Shown piece after piece: positions 1 through 8,662 of a stretch of 64,000 nt of DNA. This DNA is from Mucilaginibacter sp. JRF (GTDB lineage: Bacteria > Bacteroidota > Bacteroidia > Sphingobacteriales > Sphingobacteriaceae), in NCBI RefSeq assembly GCF_015223065.1, contig NZ_JADFBY010000004.1, positions 186,001 through 250,000 of the forward strand, read 5' to 3'. The notes beneath the pieces were generated by a model that saw only the letters and a list, made by a program, of their open reading frames with translations, searched no databases and had not been told where the DNA came from. The stretch's first letter is position 1; each line of letters opens with the position of its first letter. The position numbers and the translations under genes were made by a program.

Positions 1-2967
1 CAAATGATAGTACTGGAACGATGGGCCAATGCTTACCGATGTACCCGGCGAAGTTCGCCAACGCAGTGCCGGATCTATCTCGACCGTATTGTACCTTGTA
101 CGATAGTATCGTTTCCAATTACCAACACGGTCAAAATCAGTATTGTTACCTCTGCCAAAAAAGTTGGCCGTATTATCAGGGGCTTGTATTAACGCCTGCA
201 AAGTTATATCGGCTTTTCCAATTGCTTCCATCCACTCGGCATTATATTTAATGCGGAAGGCTTTTGTTGCAAACGCGTGACTGACCATCAGCTGATGCGC
301 ATCATTATAAGGTGCCTTGCGGAAACCTTCCTGGTGTATATACTTGAAGCCCAGCCCGAATATTAAACCATCATCGGCATTCAGCGCGCCGGTTGCCAGC
401 GGTATAAAACGGTTATACAACTCTACCGGTACAAAGGCCGTGTTAGCGCTATCGGCACGTAAATGTTTTTTAAAGCGGCTACTATCGCCCTTAAAAGTGA
501 TCTTTTTATCGCCCTTGTTATACAGTGGGATGCTTTTGGTGGTATTAGCTATCTCGTAAACCTTATCGCCCTTTTTACCTATAACACGAAGTTTTATGGG
601 CGATGTTTTGTTATCAACCACAACATGGTCATCGCCATCCTCAACATACAGCCTTATCTCCTTGGTAATATCACGACTAAAGGTGTTGCTCATCAGCACA
701 TCCTCAGTTTTGCCGCTCTTGCTTATTTTTTTGATGACCACCTTTAACGAGCGAGCCGTATCGCCGGTTATTTCAACCAGTTCGTTTTTATCGGTGGTGC
801 GTATATCCACTATCTTGTTGGCGAATTTGTAGTATTTGGCCATTGCGGCGGGGATGTTATTGCGGCGCTCTTTCAGCTTAGCTAATAATTCATCATGGCG
901 AATGGCGTAAATTTCGGCAGGCAGTTTTTTCAGACCGGCTTCCAGTACCTCATCGCTCTCGGCAGATACAAACTCGGTAGCCATGTTCATCCATTCCTGG
1001 TAACTGAAATTGGCCTGCGGATACATATTAAAGAAACGCGATTTAAACAACGACCATTTGGCGCTCGGTATATCACCATCAAAACCCTGTAAGGTAGGCA
1101 CCACCCAGGGCAGCCCTGCAATACCCGGAAACAAGCCCTCGTTCACATACAAAGCCTGGTCACGGTCGCGCGGAACGGCGGTGTAGATGGTATTGTCGCC
1201 CTGCTTTTTCTCGGCCCAGCGCCATTGATCTTCGTGGCGGTCCCAATCGCCAACCAGCAGATCGAGCATGCGGGCACGCACAAATTCGCGGGCATCAAAC
1301 TTATTATCGTTATCCTTATTTAGCGCCTTAATGGTTTTCAGGGTGTTTTTTGAATCGCCAATGGGTTCGCGCTCCTCCAGCAAGCATACCATGTTGTTGA
1401 ATATGGCACCATACTTACCCAAATTTTCATCGGGCGACACCACACCGATAATCGGGTTAGCATGTGGCACCTTAGCGGCCTCGGCCATGGGCGGTATCAT
1501 TAACGCCGAGTACGGATGCTGTGCGCTCATGGCATCGTTCACCCAATCCTTGGCAAAGGTTTCCTGCAACTCGCCGGGCAATACCTTTTCGGGGCTTTTT
1601 TCAACGCTGCGCAGCACCCACTCCTTGCCGGTCTTATCAACCAGGCGTAATGATTTTGACTGGTAGCCGCCACCCAACTGCGTAGGCTTTAACCCGCCAT
1701 GTATTTGCGACAAACGGATAACCGGCAGCTTGGTTGGCTGCGCCCATTCCTTACGGTAATTTTCGCCGAAAAAGAAACGGTGCAAGCTGCCGCCCTTATT
1801 ATACTCGGGCCTTACGGCAACCGTGGTGCTATCAGTTGTAATGGGTTTGGGTATCGAATCGCGGTAATTTACAGGCACAAAGGGTTGCGTGTAGGTAAAG
1901 GCCTGCTTTACCGTGCCCTCATTAAAAATGTAGTAGGTAAATACAATGCTTTTATCCTGCATCATATCGGCGGTAACATAGCCCTGTGTGGCATCAGCAA
2001 AAAGGGAGTGCTTGCCTTTTTTAGCGTAGGTACGTTTGGCACCGGCTCCGCTTACTACCTGCACCATTTTTTTATCCTTGATGAATTGCAAACCATGATC
2101 GTGCCCTGCCACGTGGATCAGGTCGGGGTAGCCGTTAAACACACCATCAATACCCTGTATCATGTTTTTATACAGCGGATGCCCGGTATCTTCGGGATTG
2201 GTAAACAGCGTGCGCAGCAAAGGGTATAACGAGCCGATAACCGGCAGCGGGATATATAAATTCTTTTTAGCAGCAGTTAGCGGGAATATATGATCCTTCA
2301 ACGAAAAATAGCCGCCATGCGTACCATAGGTTTTAAACGGATGGTGCGATGCCAGCAATATCATTTTACCCCTGTTTTTGGCAAATAACTGCTGCATGCG
2401 CGCCAATACTTCCTGGCGGCTGTTGCAATCACATTCGGCATCAGGGTTATCCTTGTTATACTGAAAAAGCCACCACTCGCTATCAAAGGCTATGATGGTT
2501 AGGCTATCAGTCAGGTTGATCTCCACCGGGTCGGGGCATCCATCGCGCGGAACAAGCTTGAGCAGGCTATCCTGCTGGGCATCTAAAAAAGCCCATTGTT
2601 GCTTTATCTTGGCTAAACCTTGCGGCCCCATCCTGTCCCAGTCGTGGTTGCCGGGCACAAAATACACAGGCACGCCCTTAGCTCTGAATGGCTGGTATTG
2701 CGATTGTAGTATTTGCTCCGTTTGCTGTTGCTCGGGGCTACCGGGCAGGCCCATACCGCGGGGATAAATATTATCGCCCAGGTACATCACCATACTTTTG
2801 CCGGGTATGGTTTGGGCGGTAGCATGTGCCAGTACCGCGCCTTGCTGGGTATCCATTTCGCCGGCGTCACCAATAAAAATGACCCGGTAACTTACCGGGC
2901 CTTTTTGTGCGATGGCGTTATGTATGCTTAATATGAGTATTAATAGTATGGTAAATTTAGTACGCAT
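1..2967 (-). CDS. Metallophosphoesterase fused to outer-membrane beta-barrel, 3' end outside window
   Basis: At least 989 residues; the stop lies beyond the left edge. A signal peptide (about 1-20, ending AIA-Q) precedes a calcineurin-like phosphoesterase domain with GDAGEMD (33-39), GDN near 64, GNHD (106-109), SHHPF near 210 and GHDHG near 285, which are the metal-binding motifs of that superfamily. The middle part carries GDWDRHEDQW near residue 573 and PRDRDQA near 600, resembling the catalytic loop and metal motif of atypical kinases (inference). From about residue 870 the chain becomes alternating aromatic/glycine strands (FFGRGNNTDFDRVG, then ALRWR and SIGPSFQYYHL), as in BamA/D15-type barrels. 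The start ATG overlaps the end of the PAP2 gene by 11 bp, so it is the last gene of an operon. Probable location is the outer membrane with a periplasmic or surface phosphatase. Confidence 0.85.
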   Translation of the reverse strand, partial: MRTKFTILLILILSIHNAIAQKGPVSYRVIFIGDAGEMDTQQGAVLAHATAQTIPGKSMVMYLGDNIYPRGMGLPGSPEQQQTEQILQSQYQPFRAKGVPVYFVPGNHDWDRMGPQGLAKIKQQWAFLDAQQDSLLKLVPRDGCPDPVEINLTDSLTIIAFDSEWWLFQYNKDNPDAECDCNSRQEVLARMQQLFAKNRGKMILLASHHPFKTYGTHGGYFSLKDHIFPLTAAKKNLYIPLPVIGSLYPLLRTLFTNPEDTGHPLYKNMIQGIDGVFNGYPDLIHVAGHDHGLQFIKDKKMVQVVSGAGAKRTYAKKGKHSLFADATQGYVTADMMQDKSIVFTYYIFNEGTVKQAFTYTQPFVPVNYRDSIPKPITTDSTTVAVRPEYNKGGSLHRFFFGENYRKEWAQPTKLPVIRLSQIHGGLKPTQLGGGYQSKSLRLVDKTGKEWVLRSVEKSPEKVLPGELQETFAKDWVNDAMSAQHPYSALMIPPMAEAAKVPHANPIIGVVSPDENLGKYGAIFNNMVCLLEEREPIGDSKNTLKTIKALNKDNDNKFDAREFVRARMLDLLVGDWDRHEDQWRWAEKKQGDNTIYTAVPRDRDQALYVNEGLFPGIAGLPWVVPTLQGFDGDIPSAKWSLFKSRFFNMYPQANFSYQEWMNMATEFVSAESDEVLEAGLKKLPAEIYAIRHDELLAKLKERRNNIPAAMAKYYKFANKIVDIRTTDKNELVEITGDTARSLKVVIKKISKSGKTEDVLMSNTFSRDITKEIRLYVEDGDDHVVVDNKTSPIKLRVIGKKGDKVYEIANTTKSIPLYNKGDKKITFKGDSSRFKKHLRADSANTAFVPVELYNRFIPLATGALNADDGLIFGLGFKYIHQEGFRKAPYNDAHQLMVSHAFATKAFRIKYNAEWMEAIGKADITLQALIQAPDNTANFFGRGNNTDFDRVGNWKRYYRTRYNTVEIDPALRWRTSPGTSVSIGPSFQYYHL

Positions 2968-3583
2968 AGGTTTTTGGTGTGGTGTAGTAGCGTTTAAATA
3001 GTTTACGGTTAAGCCAATGGCTTGCATAACCCGCTCCTATCCCTAACGCCGCACCGCCCAATACATCCGAGGGGTAATGTTTACCTAAGTACATACGTGA
3101 ATACCCTACCGATGCCGCCCACGCGTAGGCAGGTACGGTAACGTACCACTTTTTGTATTGTAATGATAATGTTGTAGCCGTTGCAAACGCCATACTGGTA
3201 TGGCCCGATGGCATTGACATATCAGTTGTTGCCGATACCGGGTATATCATATCCGGATATTTATCGCCGGGGCGCGTACGGTTAAATGATTTCTTCATCA
3301 AATCAGTAACCAGCATATTAGCCCCCAGGCTAATGAACAGATCGAACGAGCTGTGCTTGGCCTTTTCGTCGCCGCTTATTAATCCATAAATAAGCGAACC
3401 CGCAGGCACTGCCGCGCTTGCCCAATACACCGAGTTACTGGTATTTATCCAATACTGCGAATTCGGGTTTTGGGGGTTGATCTTGTTCAGCAATTTAGCA
3501 TCCCATCCCTGGGCGCTAACCGGCTTGCAAAAACATACAATAGCAAAAGTAAACAGTAAAATACATTTCATCACCACGCGCAT
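2957..3583 (-). CDS. PAP2 superfamily phosphatase, secreted
   Basis: 208 residues with an N-terminal signal sequence (ILLFTFAIVCFCKPVSAQ). The three phosphatase motifs are all present: KxxxxxxRP (K97 to R104-P105), PSGH (125-128) and SRxxxxxHxxxD (S162-R163, H169, D173). This family hydrolyses phosphomonoesters or lipid (pyro)phosphates through a phospho-histidine. Only a few weak hydrophobic stretches (around 59-69, 80-95, 150-160) are seen, so a periplasmic or loosely membrane-bound enzyme is likely. It lies 27 bp after the beta-propeller lipoprotein gene and overlaps the next gene by 11 bp. Translation could start at Met1 or Met5; Met1 is kept. Substrate unknown; phosphatidate, undecaprenyl-PP and soluble phosphoesters are all possible. 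Confidence 0.88.
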   Translation of the reverse strand: MRVVMKCILLFTFAIVCFCKPVSAQGWDAKLLNKINPQNPNSQYWINTSNSVYWASAAVPAGSLIYGLISGDEKAKHSSFDLFISLGANMLVTDLMKKSFNRTRPGDKYPDMIYPVSATTDMSMPSGHTSMAFATATTLSLQYKKWYVTVPAYAWAASVGYSRMYLGKHYPSDVLGGAALGIGAGYASHWLNRKLFKRYYTTPKTYAY

Positions 3584-3610
3584 AGTCTAAATTTACTTTA
3601 AATATACAAA

Positions 3611-4495
3611 TTACTTGTTATACAAATACTTAAGTAGTGTACCACTACCTGTTCCACCTTCGTTTGAAATGTATATGTTGCCCTGCCTGTCAAATGCGAT
3701 GCCTTCAGGCTGTGGGAAAAGTGATCTGGTTAGCGAGTAAACATCCTTTACCTTAAAATCAGCATCAGTAACTACTATCATTTTGTTGATGGATGATAGC
3801 ACATACCAATCATTAGTTAGCGGATGTTTAGCGATAGCCGAAGGCATAAACTTGGCCTTCTTTTTCTTTTTTCCTCCGGAGATGGCCGCGATCTCCTCGG
3901 TTGATATGCTAAACTCACCTGCCTGTTTTACGTTACCACCTGCTAAAAGGTTGAACTTGTAACCCATGGTATGGTTCATTTTTTTGTCAGCTTTGCAGTT
4001 TTTGCAGATGATGTAAATGGTGCCTGTTTTTTCATCGCCATACATACCCTCATACTCGCCTTTGGGCAATATATTATTTACGGTTTTTACTGATGTTACC
4101 TTGCCCGCCTTTAACTGCGCGAACGGGAAGATAAACAGCACCCCATCGCTCCTTAGCATAATAACCTGCTCGCGGCAAATGGTAATGTCCTCATAATCGC
4201 CATGACCGCCAAATTCGGTATAGGCTACATCCTTAGCGCCGGGTTTAAAATGATATACACGGCCGCTTTCATCTTCCTCAGCATATACTACCGATGGATC
4301 GCCCTTATAAAAAGTATGACCTGATATTTCAGTAAGGCTGGCCGGCATCACAAATTTTTGTGGTTTAGCCAGATCATATCCCGGCGGATTTTTAGCCGCT
4401 TCCTTTTTTTGCATGCACGAAAAGCTGACGAACACCAGCGACAGCACCAATACGAACGCTGCCTGAAACTTAAACTCCTTATATATTTTCTTCAT
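3611..4495 (-). CDS. SdiA-regulated-type beta-propeller lipoprotein
   Basis: 294 residues. An N-terminal hydrophobic stretch ends in a lipobox-like SFSC (Cys27), so it is probably a lipoprotein. The rest has beta-propeller character, with TEISGH (55-60), YAEEDESGRVY (71-81) and GGHGDYEDI (96-104) early and PEGIAFDRQGNIYISNEGG near the C terminus. This pattern matches the SdiA-regulated family (PF06977), which is related to phytase-like propellers; the name does not imply quorum sensing here. Its start overlaps the end of ppk1 by 17 bp, so it is translationally coupled to polyphosphate kinase. A role in binding or hydrolysing phosphate esters would fit the operon but is inference. Confidence 0.75.
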   Translation of the reverse strand: MKKIYKEFKFQAAFVLVLSLVFVSFSCMQKKEAAKNPPGYDLAKPQKFVMPASLTEISGHTFYKGDPSVVYAEEDESGRVYHFKPGAKDVAYTEFGGHGDYEDITICREQVIMLRSDGVLFIFPFAQLKAGKVTSVKTVNNILPKGEYEGMYGDEKTGTIYIICKNCKADKKMNHTMGYKFNLLAGGNVKQAGEFSISTEEIAAISGGKKKKKAKFMPSAIAKHPLTNDWYVLSSINKMIVVTDADFKVKDVYSLTRSLFPQPEGIAFDRQGNIYISNEGGTGSGTLLKYLYNK

Positions 4496-6527
4496 GCTTA
4501 TTGTTCTTCAAAAATTCATAGATCGCCTGCTGCGATCGTACCGCATCGCCCTGCCTTTCAACCGGGGTATTGCTCATGGCCTCATCAATATAAACCGCCT
4601 GTACATTATCCTGCAATTGCAGGTCGATCAGGTGCAATATCTGCGCCTTAATACCGGCATCGTACACCGGAAAACACACCTCAATACGGCGATAAATATT
4701 CCGGTTCATCCAATCGGCCGACCCCATGTACACCTGCTTATCACCACCATTTTCAAATATAAACACACGGCCATGCTCCAGGTAGCGGTCAACAATGCGG
4801 CGCACTATGATATTGTCGCTCATGCCCGTAACACCAGGCACTATGCAGCATATCCCCCTAACTATAAGCTGTATCTTCACCCCTGCCCTTGAAGCATCAT
4901 ACAGTTTACTAATGAGCACCTTTTCTTCCAGGTTGTTCATTTTCATGGTGATAGATGCAGGCAAGCCTTGCTGCGCGTTGGCTATCTCATTATCTATCAA
5001 TTCCAAAAAACGCCTTTGCAGGTTAAACTGCGATACCAGCAATTCGCCAAAAGGTATCAGCTCAGGCGATGGTGGTTTTTGCCTTTTAGCCAGGAATAGC
5101 AGTAGCAACTCCATTTCGCGGGTTAGCGCCGGGTTGCTCGTCATCAAAATATGGTCGGTATAAAATGATGCCGTGCTCTCGTTAAAATTACCCGTGGCCA
5201 ATAAGCCTGTGTACTTTATCCTGTCGCCGTCGCGGCGTTTTACCAAGGCTACTTTGGCGTGCACTTTAAGCGCCGTAATGCTGTAAATAATGCGCACACC
5301 GGCATCCTTCATTTTACGTGCCCACTTAATGTTGTTGGCCTCATCAAAACGGGCCTTCAACTCAATCATCACCGTTACCTTTTTGCCGCTTTTGGCCGCG
5401 CTGATAAGCGCGTTAACAATTTTTGATTCGCGGGCTACACGATACAATGTAATGTATACCTCCTCCACATCGGGATGGGTAGCGGCCTCGTTAAAAAAAC
5501 GTAATATGCTGTGGTATGATTGATACGGAACGTTCAATAAAACGTCGCGCCCGTCCAGATATTGCAGCAAGGTTGTATCATCCGGTATGTTAGGGTACGC
5601 TACCGATGGCCATCGGTTATAGCTCAATGCGGCATTTTTTACCGGGAAGTCGGCAAAATCTTTCAGGTTATGATAACGGCCACCCTCAACACTTACGGCG
5701 TTAGCCAAACCAAGCTGTTCGGTAGTTAAATTTAAGCTGTGCATAGGTATACCCGGCTCAAACAAAAAGCGGGTAGCCAAACCCTGATCGCGCTTGTTCA
5801 GTTGTTTTTCAACCTGCTCGGCAACATCACTGGTGTATTCATCCTTCAGGTCGAGTTCCGCATCGCGGGTTATTTTAAAGCTGTAGCATCCCTTAACCGT
5901 TTTACCCGGAAAAAGCAAATCGAGGTTGAGCCGCATAATATCATCCAGAAAGAACACGGCTGTTTCGCCATTCAACTCCGTAGTATAAAAACGGGGCACC
6001 TTGTCCGACGGGATATTCACGATCACCGTTTCGGCCTTATCTCCCCCATCAAGCGTAACCAAAAAGTACAGCTGGTTATTTTGCGGAAAAAAGTTGATAT
6101 CATTCACCCCCACATACACCGACTGCAAAAAGCCCAGCACATCGCTATAAAAATAAGCGGTAAGCAGGGGCTTGTACTTATCGGGGATCTGCTCGTTATA
6201 AAACAGGTGTATGCTGTTCTGCCTTAGCTCAGGTATAATTTGCGACAACAGCGTTTTGCCAAACAGTTGCTGCTGCGCCAATATGGTATCACGGGCTTGT
6301 TGCAGATTGGCCGTGTTGGCCTCATCGCCATCGCTGGTTATTTTTTGCAGGGCAGCCAGTACCGGCATGCGTACCCTATAAAACTCATCAAGGTTTGACG
6401 AGAATATAGACAGGAACTTGATACGCTCCAGCAGTGGCACCTCTGTTTTCGTAGCCTCGGCCAGTACACGCCCGTTGAACGACAGCCAACTTAGGTCGCG
6501 GTCGTTAAATAAATTATCATTTGCCAT
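4479..6527 (-). CDS. ppk1: Polyphosphate kinase 1
   Basis: 682 residues, normal length for PPK1, which reversibly transfers the ATP gamma-phosphate to a growing polyphosphate chain. It begins with the typical NDRDLSWLSFNGRVL (8-22) and IFSSNLDEFYRVRM. The catalytic half shows VYITLYRVARESKIVNAL (357-374), the phospho-accepting histidine in ALKVHAK (H423), TGNFNE (445-450) and a second phospholipase-D-like half with GICCIVPGV near 560. The order N, H, C1, C2 is intact. It overlaps the upstream HD-PycTM gene by 11 bp and the downstream lipoprotein gene by 17 bp, so all three are probably co-transcribed and translationally coupled. Confidence 0.96.
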   Translation of the reverse strand: MANDNLFNDRDLSWLSFNGRVLAEATKTEVPLLERIKFLSIFSSNLDEFYRVRMPVLAALQKITSDGDEANTANLQQARDTILAQQQLFGKTLLSQIIPELRQNSIHLFYNEQIPDKYKPLLTAYFYSDVLGFLQSVYVGVNDINFFPQNNQLYFLVTLDGGDKAETVIVNIPSDKVPRFYTTELNGETAVFFLDDIMRLNLDLLFPGKTVKGCYSFKITRDAELDLKDEYTSDVAEQVEKQLNKRDQGLATRFLFEPGIPMHSLNLTTEQLGLANAVSVEGGRYHNLKDFADFPVKNAALSYNRWPSVAYPNIPDDTTLLQYLDGRDVLLNVPYQSYHSILRFFNEAATHPDVEEVYITLYRVARESKIVNALISAAKSGKKVTVMIELKARFDEANNIKWARKMKDAGVRIIYSITALKVHAKVALVKRRDGDRIKYTGLLATGNFNESTASFYTDHILMTSNPALTREMELLLLFLAKRQKPPSPELIPFGELLVSQFNLQRRFLELIDNEIANAQQGLPASITMKMNNLEEKVLISKLYDASRAGVKIQLIVRGICCIVPGVTGMSDNIIVRRIVDRYLEHGRVFIFENGGDKQVYMGSADWMNRNIYRRIEVCFPVYDAGIKAQILHLIDLQLQDNVQAVYIDEAMSNTPVERQGDAVRSQQAIYEFLKNNKHEENI

Positions 6528-7731
6528 TAACTACCGACGCGATGATGTAAGCAAAAACCGACACGATCAACCCGAACATGAATATATTGTATGATATACG
6601 CAGCAAACGGTACTTTTTGCCCAGCACTACCCCCTGCGAAAAATTATCGCGGATGAGGTTGCCATACAAAAACTCCTTATCCTCCATCAGCTGGAACATA
6701 CCCGCGCTGTACTCATCTAACGACATACGGTAGAAATTACCGAAGAAAAGCAGGTTAACATCCTTATTCTTCAAATTATCGCGCGTAAAACGGCCATCGG
6801 GTATTGACGGACGGGTAGCCAAAATGGAGAATGTAATAGTTAATAAACTTACCGAGATCAGCATAACGGTTGGTATCAGCCACGTACTATCCTGATCCAG
6901 CTTGCGCAGCACCAAACTGATTATGGCCGACAGGATAATTGAGTTCACCGTGATCATGATATGCGCCTTGTTATCGGCCATATCGCTCAGCCGCTGGTGG
7001 TTGGTTGAGCTGATACGAAACATGGTTTCAATGCCCCGCTCCGGGCGATCTTTCTTCTTTTTCTCCGGCTCGTCATCGTCTTTGGCAACTTCGGTTTGCT
7101 TATCAAAAACTACCACATCCTGTTGTTTGGTATCGCTTTTAGTTTGCTTCTCCTTCAGGTCGGCAAGGTTTTTAGCTTTTTGTTCATCCAGCAACAGGCG
7201 GCAATAATCAGTAAAATAATGATGCCCCTCCATCAGTTCGATGGTTTTTTTGCGCCAGTCGGCCTTGCTGATATCCTTTTTACAGAACAGCAGCATTTCC
7301 TCACGTAACTGCCGGCTTGTTTTACGCTGATCGGCCGTACCCAAGTGAAACAGATCAGCATCGCACATGATCTCCTCCAGCAAGTTTTTAGGATTTTGAG
7401 GCATTTTAGTAGCCATTATAACACCCTGTATTTTGGCGATCACCGCAGCATCTACACCTTTGTGCTTCAGGTAGTCGGCGGCTACTTGCGCACTGCTTTC
7501 TTCATGTTTTGAGGCATCTACCATGTACCCCATATCATGAAACCAGGCGCCTGCTATCACTATAAAATAGTCTTCATCACTTAGCTGGTAATGGTTGGCT
7601 ATCTGCATGGCCGCGGCCACCACATTTTTAGTATGATTTAAGTTATGATATACCAGATCGGGATTGTTATGCGCATGAAAATATTTTATTACATGCTCCT
7701 TTACCTCATCCAGCAGTTGTTTGTAGTTCAT
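6517..7731 (-). CDS. HD-domain phosphohydrolase fused to PycTM (Pycsar effector-type) membrane domain
   Basis: 404 residues from the preferred ATG at 7731; an upstream in-frame start at 7770 would add 13 residues unlike the family. Residues 1-190 are an HD domain: NLNHTKNV (H33), FHDMGY (H65-D66) and CDADLFHLG (D124, D126) supply a metal site of the kind that cleaves nucleotide phosphodiesters or (p)ppGpp. A charged linker (about 190-232) follows. Residues 234-404 match the PycTM family (formerly DUF5706), with RISSTNHQRLSDMADNKAH followed by membrane helices at about 258-275, 285-303 and 378-400. PycTM proteins are membrane effectors in Pycsar anti-phage systems. No pyrimidine cyclase lies nearby. 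It overlaps ppk1 by 11 bp and is first in the operon. Whether it is signalling or defence is open. Confidence 0.88.
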   Translation of the reverse strand: MNYKQLLDEVKEHVIKYFHAHNNPDLVYHNLNHTKNVVAAAMQIANHYQLSDEDYFIVIAGAWFHDMGYMVDASKHEESSAQVAADYLKHKGVDAAVIAKIQGVIMATKMPQNPKNLLEEIMCDADLFHLGTADQRKTSRQLREEMLLFCKKDISKADWRKKTIELMEGHHYFTDYCRLLLDEQKAKNLADLKEKQTKSDTKQQDVVVFDKQTEVAKDDDEPEKKKKDRPERGIETMFRISSTNHQRLSDMADNKAHIMITVNSIILSAIISLVLRKLDQDSTWLIPTVMLISVSLLTITFSILATRPSIPDGRFTRDNLKNKDVNLLFFGNFYRMSLDEYSAGMFQLMEDKEFLYGNLIRDNFSQGVVLGKKYRLLRISYNIFMFGLIVSVFAYIIASVVNGK

Positions 7732-7831
7732 GTTTTGGTCAATAATGATATAAATATCGCTTATTAGCACTTACCAGCAAAATAAGGACGGCGTATTAAC
7801 GCTTATAAAGGTATTTTATTCTATGCGATTT

Positions 7832-8015
7832 CCTAAATTCTCCCCGAGGGGGAAGGACTTTGCTTTTATATCTTTTTAAATTTTTTGTCATTCCGAACGA
7901 GGTACGAGGAGAAATCTATCGCTGGGCTAATGAACGCGTACAGATTTCTCCGTCGTCGAAATGACAAAAATTGTTAAAGTAATATGAAGTCCTCCCCCCT
8001 CGGGGAGGATTTAGG
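7832..8015. repeat. Nested inverted repeats between the operon and the VOC gene
   Basis: Outer arms of 29 bp (7832-7860 and 7987-8015, starting CCTAAATTCTCCCCGAGGG) pair with only two mismatches. Inside them a second palindrome (7882-7970) has outer arms TTTTTGTCATTCCGAACGA / TCGTCGAAATGACAAAAA and inner arms GGAGAAATCT / AGATTTCTCC. The inner palindrome recurs at 14930-15012. The structure looks like a dispersed REP/MITE-type element inserted in, or nested with, another palindrome. It fills nearly all of the gap between the divergent-tail genes and contains no plausible ORF. Confidence 0.75.
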
Positions 8016-8021
8016 ATGGGT

Positions 8022-8516
8022 TTACTCACCCTCCGCCAATGCCAACAGTCCCTTTACATCTAAAGCTTTGGTGAACATGGTAATGTTGCCCTGCCCGTCG
8101 AGGGGCCACTGGTCGCGGGGGCGATCCCAATAGAGTTCAACACCGTTTTTGTCGGGGTCATCTAAATATATAGCTTCGGATACGCCGTGGTCTGACGCGC
8201 CGCTGATCGGGTAACCGGCATCAAGCAATCGCTTTAGTATAACAGCAAGGTCCTTACGTTCGGGGTATAGAATAGCGGTATGGAACAAGCCCGCGGTATG
8301 TTGCGGTGCGGGGCCGCCATCCTTACTGTACCAGGTGTTTAGCCCTATATGGTGATGATACCCGCCTGCCGATATAAACGCCGCCTGATCGCCATACATG
8401 GTGATGAGCTCGAAGCCCAGCAAACCGACATAAAAATCTATAGCGCGTTGCAGGTTACTTACCTTTAAATGTACATGGCCGATGCGGGTTTTGGCGGGTA
8501 TGGTGTAGTTGTCCAT
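8022..8516 (-). CDS. VOC-family dioxygenase/glyoxalase-like protein
   Basis: 164 residues. It begins with the vicinal-oxygen-chelate signature IGHVHLKVSNLQRAIDFYVGLLGF. Probable metal ligands are His in GHVHLKV (about 14-16), His in GLFHTAIL (about 78) and Glu in GVELYWDRP (about 127), the pattern of catechol-2,3-dioxygenase-like members such as CatE. Substrate cannot be told. It is a single gene on the minus strand, divergent from engB. A TAnnTTTG-like box (CAAATTTA on the plus strand, 8537-8544) lies 20 bp before the ATG, but no TTG is correctly spaced upstream of it. Confidence 0.85.
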   Translation of the reverse strand: MDNYTIPAKTRIGHVHLKVSNLQRAIDFYVGLLGFELITMYGDQAAFISAGGYHHHIGLNTWYSKDGGPAPQHTAGLFHTAILYPERKDLAVILKRLLDAGYPISGASDHGVSEAIYLDDPDKNGVELYWDRPRDQWPLDGQGNITMFTKALDVKGLLALAEGE

Positions 8517-8649
8517 AAAATTACATGTTTAAACTTCAAATTTATAAATTGGCCAAACAGTATTGGTAATCAGTTTGTAAATATAGCTACAGTGCCGCGG
8601 TTGCACTGCATTTTCAGCAGGCTATCGCACATGTGTGAACACTAATATC

Positions 8650-8657
8650 TATCTTTG
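8650..8657 (+). promoter_or_regulatory. Putative -7 box of engB
   Basis: TATCTTTG matches the Bacteroidetes -7 consensus TAnnTTTG. It ends only 5 nt before the engB ATG, so transcription would start at or next to the start codon. No convincing TTG lies 18-21 bp upstream. Confidence 0.4.
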
Positions 8658-8662
8658 CGGTT

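Noticed and set aside
4..2931. Several plus-strand ORFs over the phosphoesterase gene
   Set aside because: They lie opposite a continuous 989-codon reading with strong family motifs.
3611..4495. Quorum-sensing role for the SdiA-regulated-family lipoprotein
   Set aside because: The name is historical. Nothing nearby suggests acyl-homoserine lactone signalling, and the sequence reads as a beta-propeller.
6517..7731. Reading the HD-PycTM gene as a canonical Pycsar defence system
   Set aside because: A Pycsar system needs a pyrimidine cyclase beside the effector. None is present, and the neighbours are phosphate-metabolism genes.
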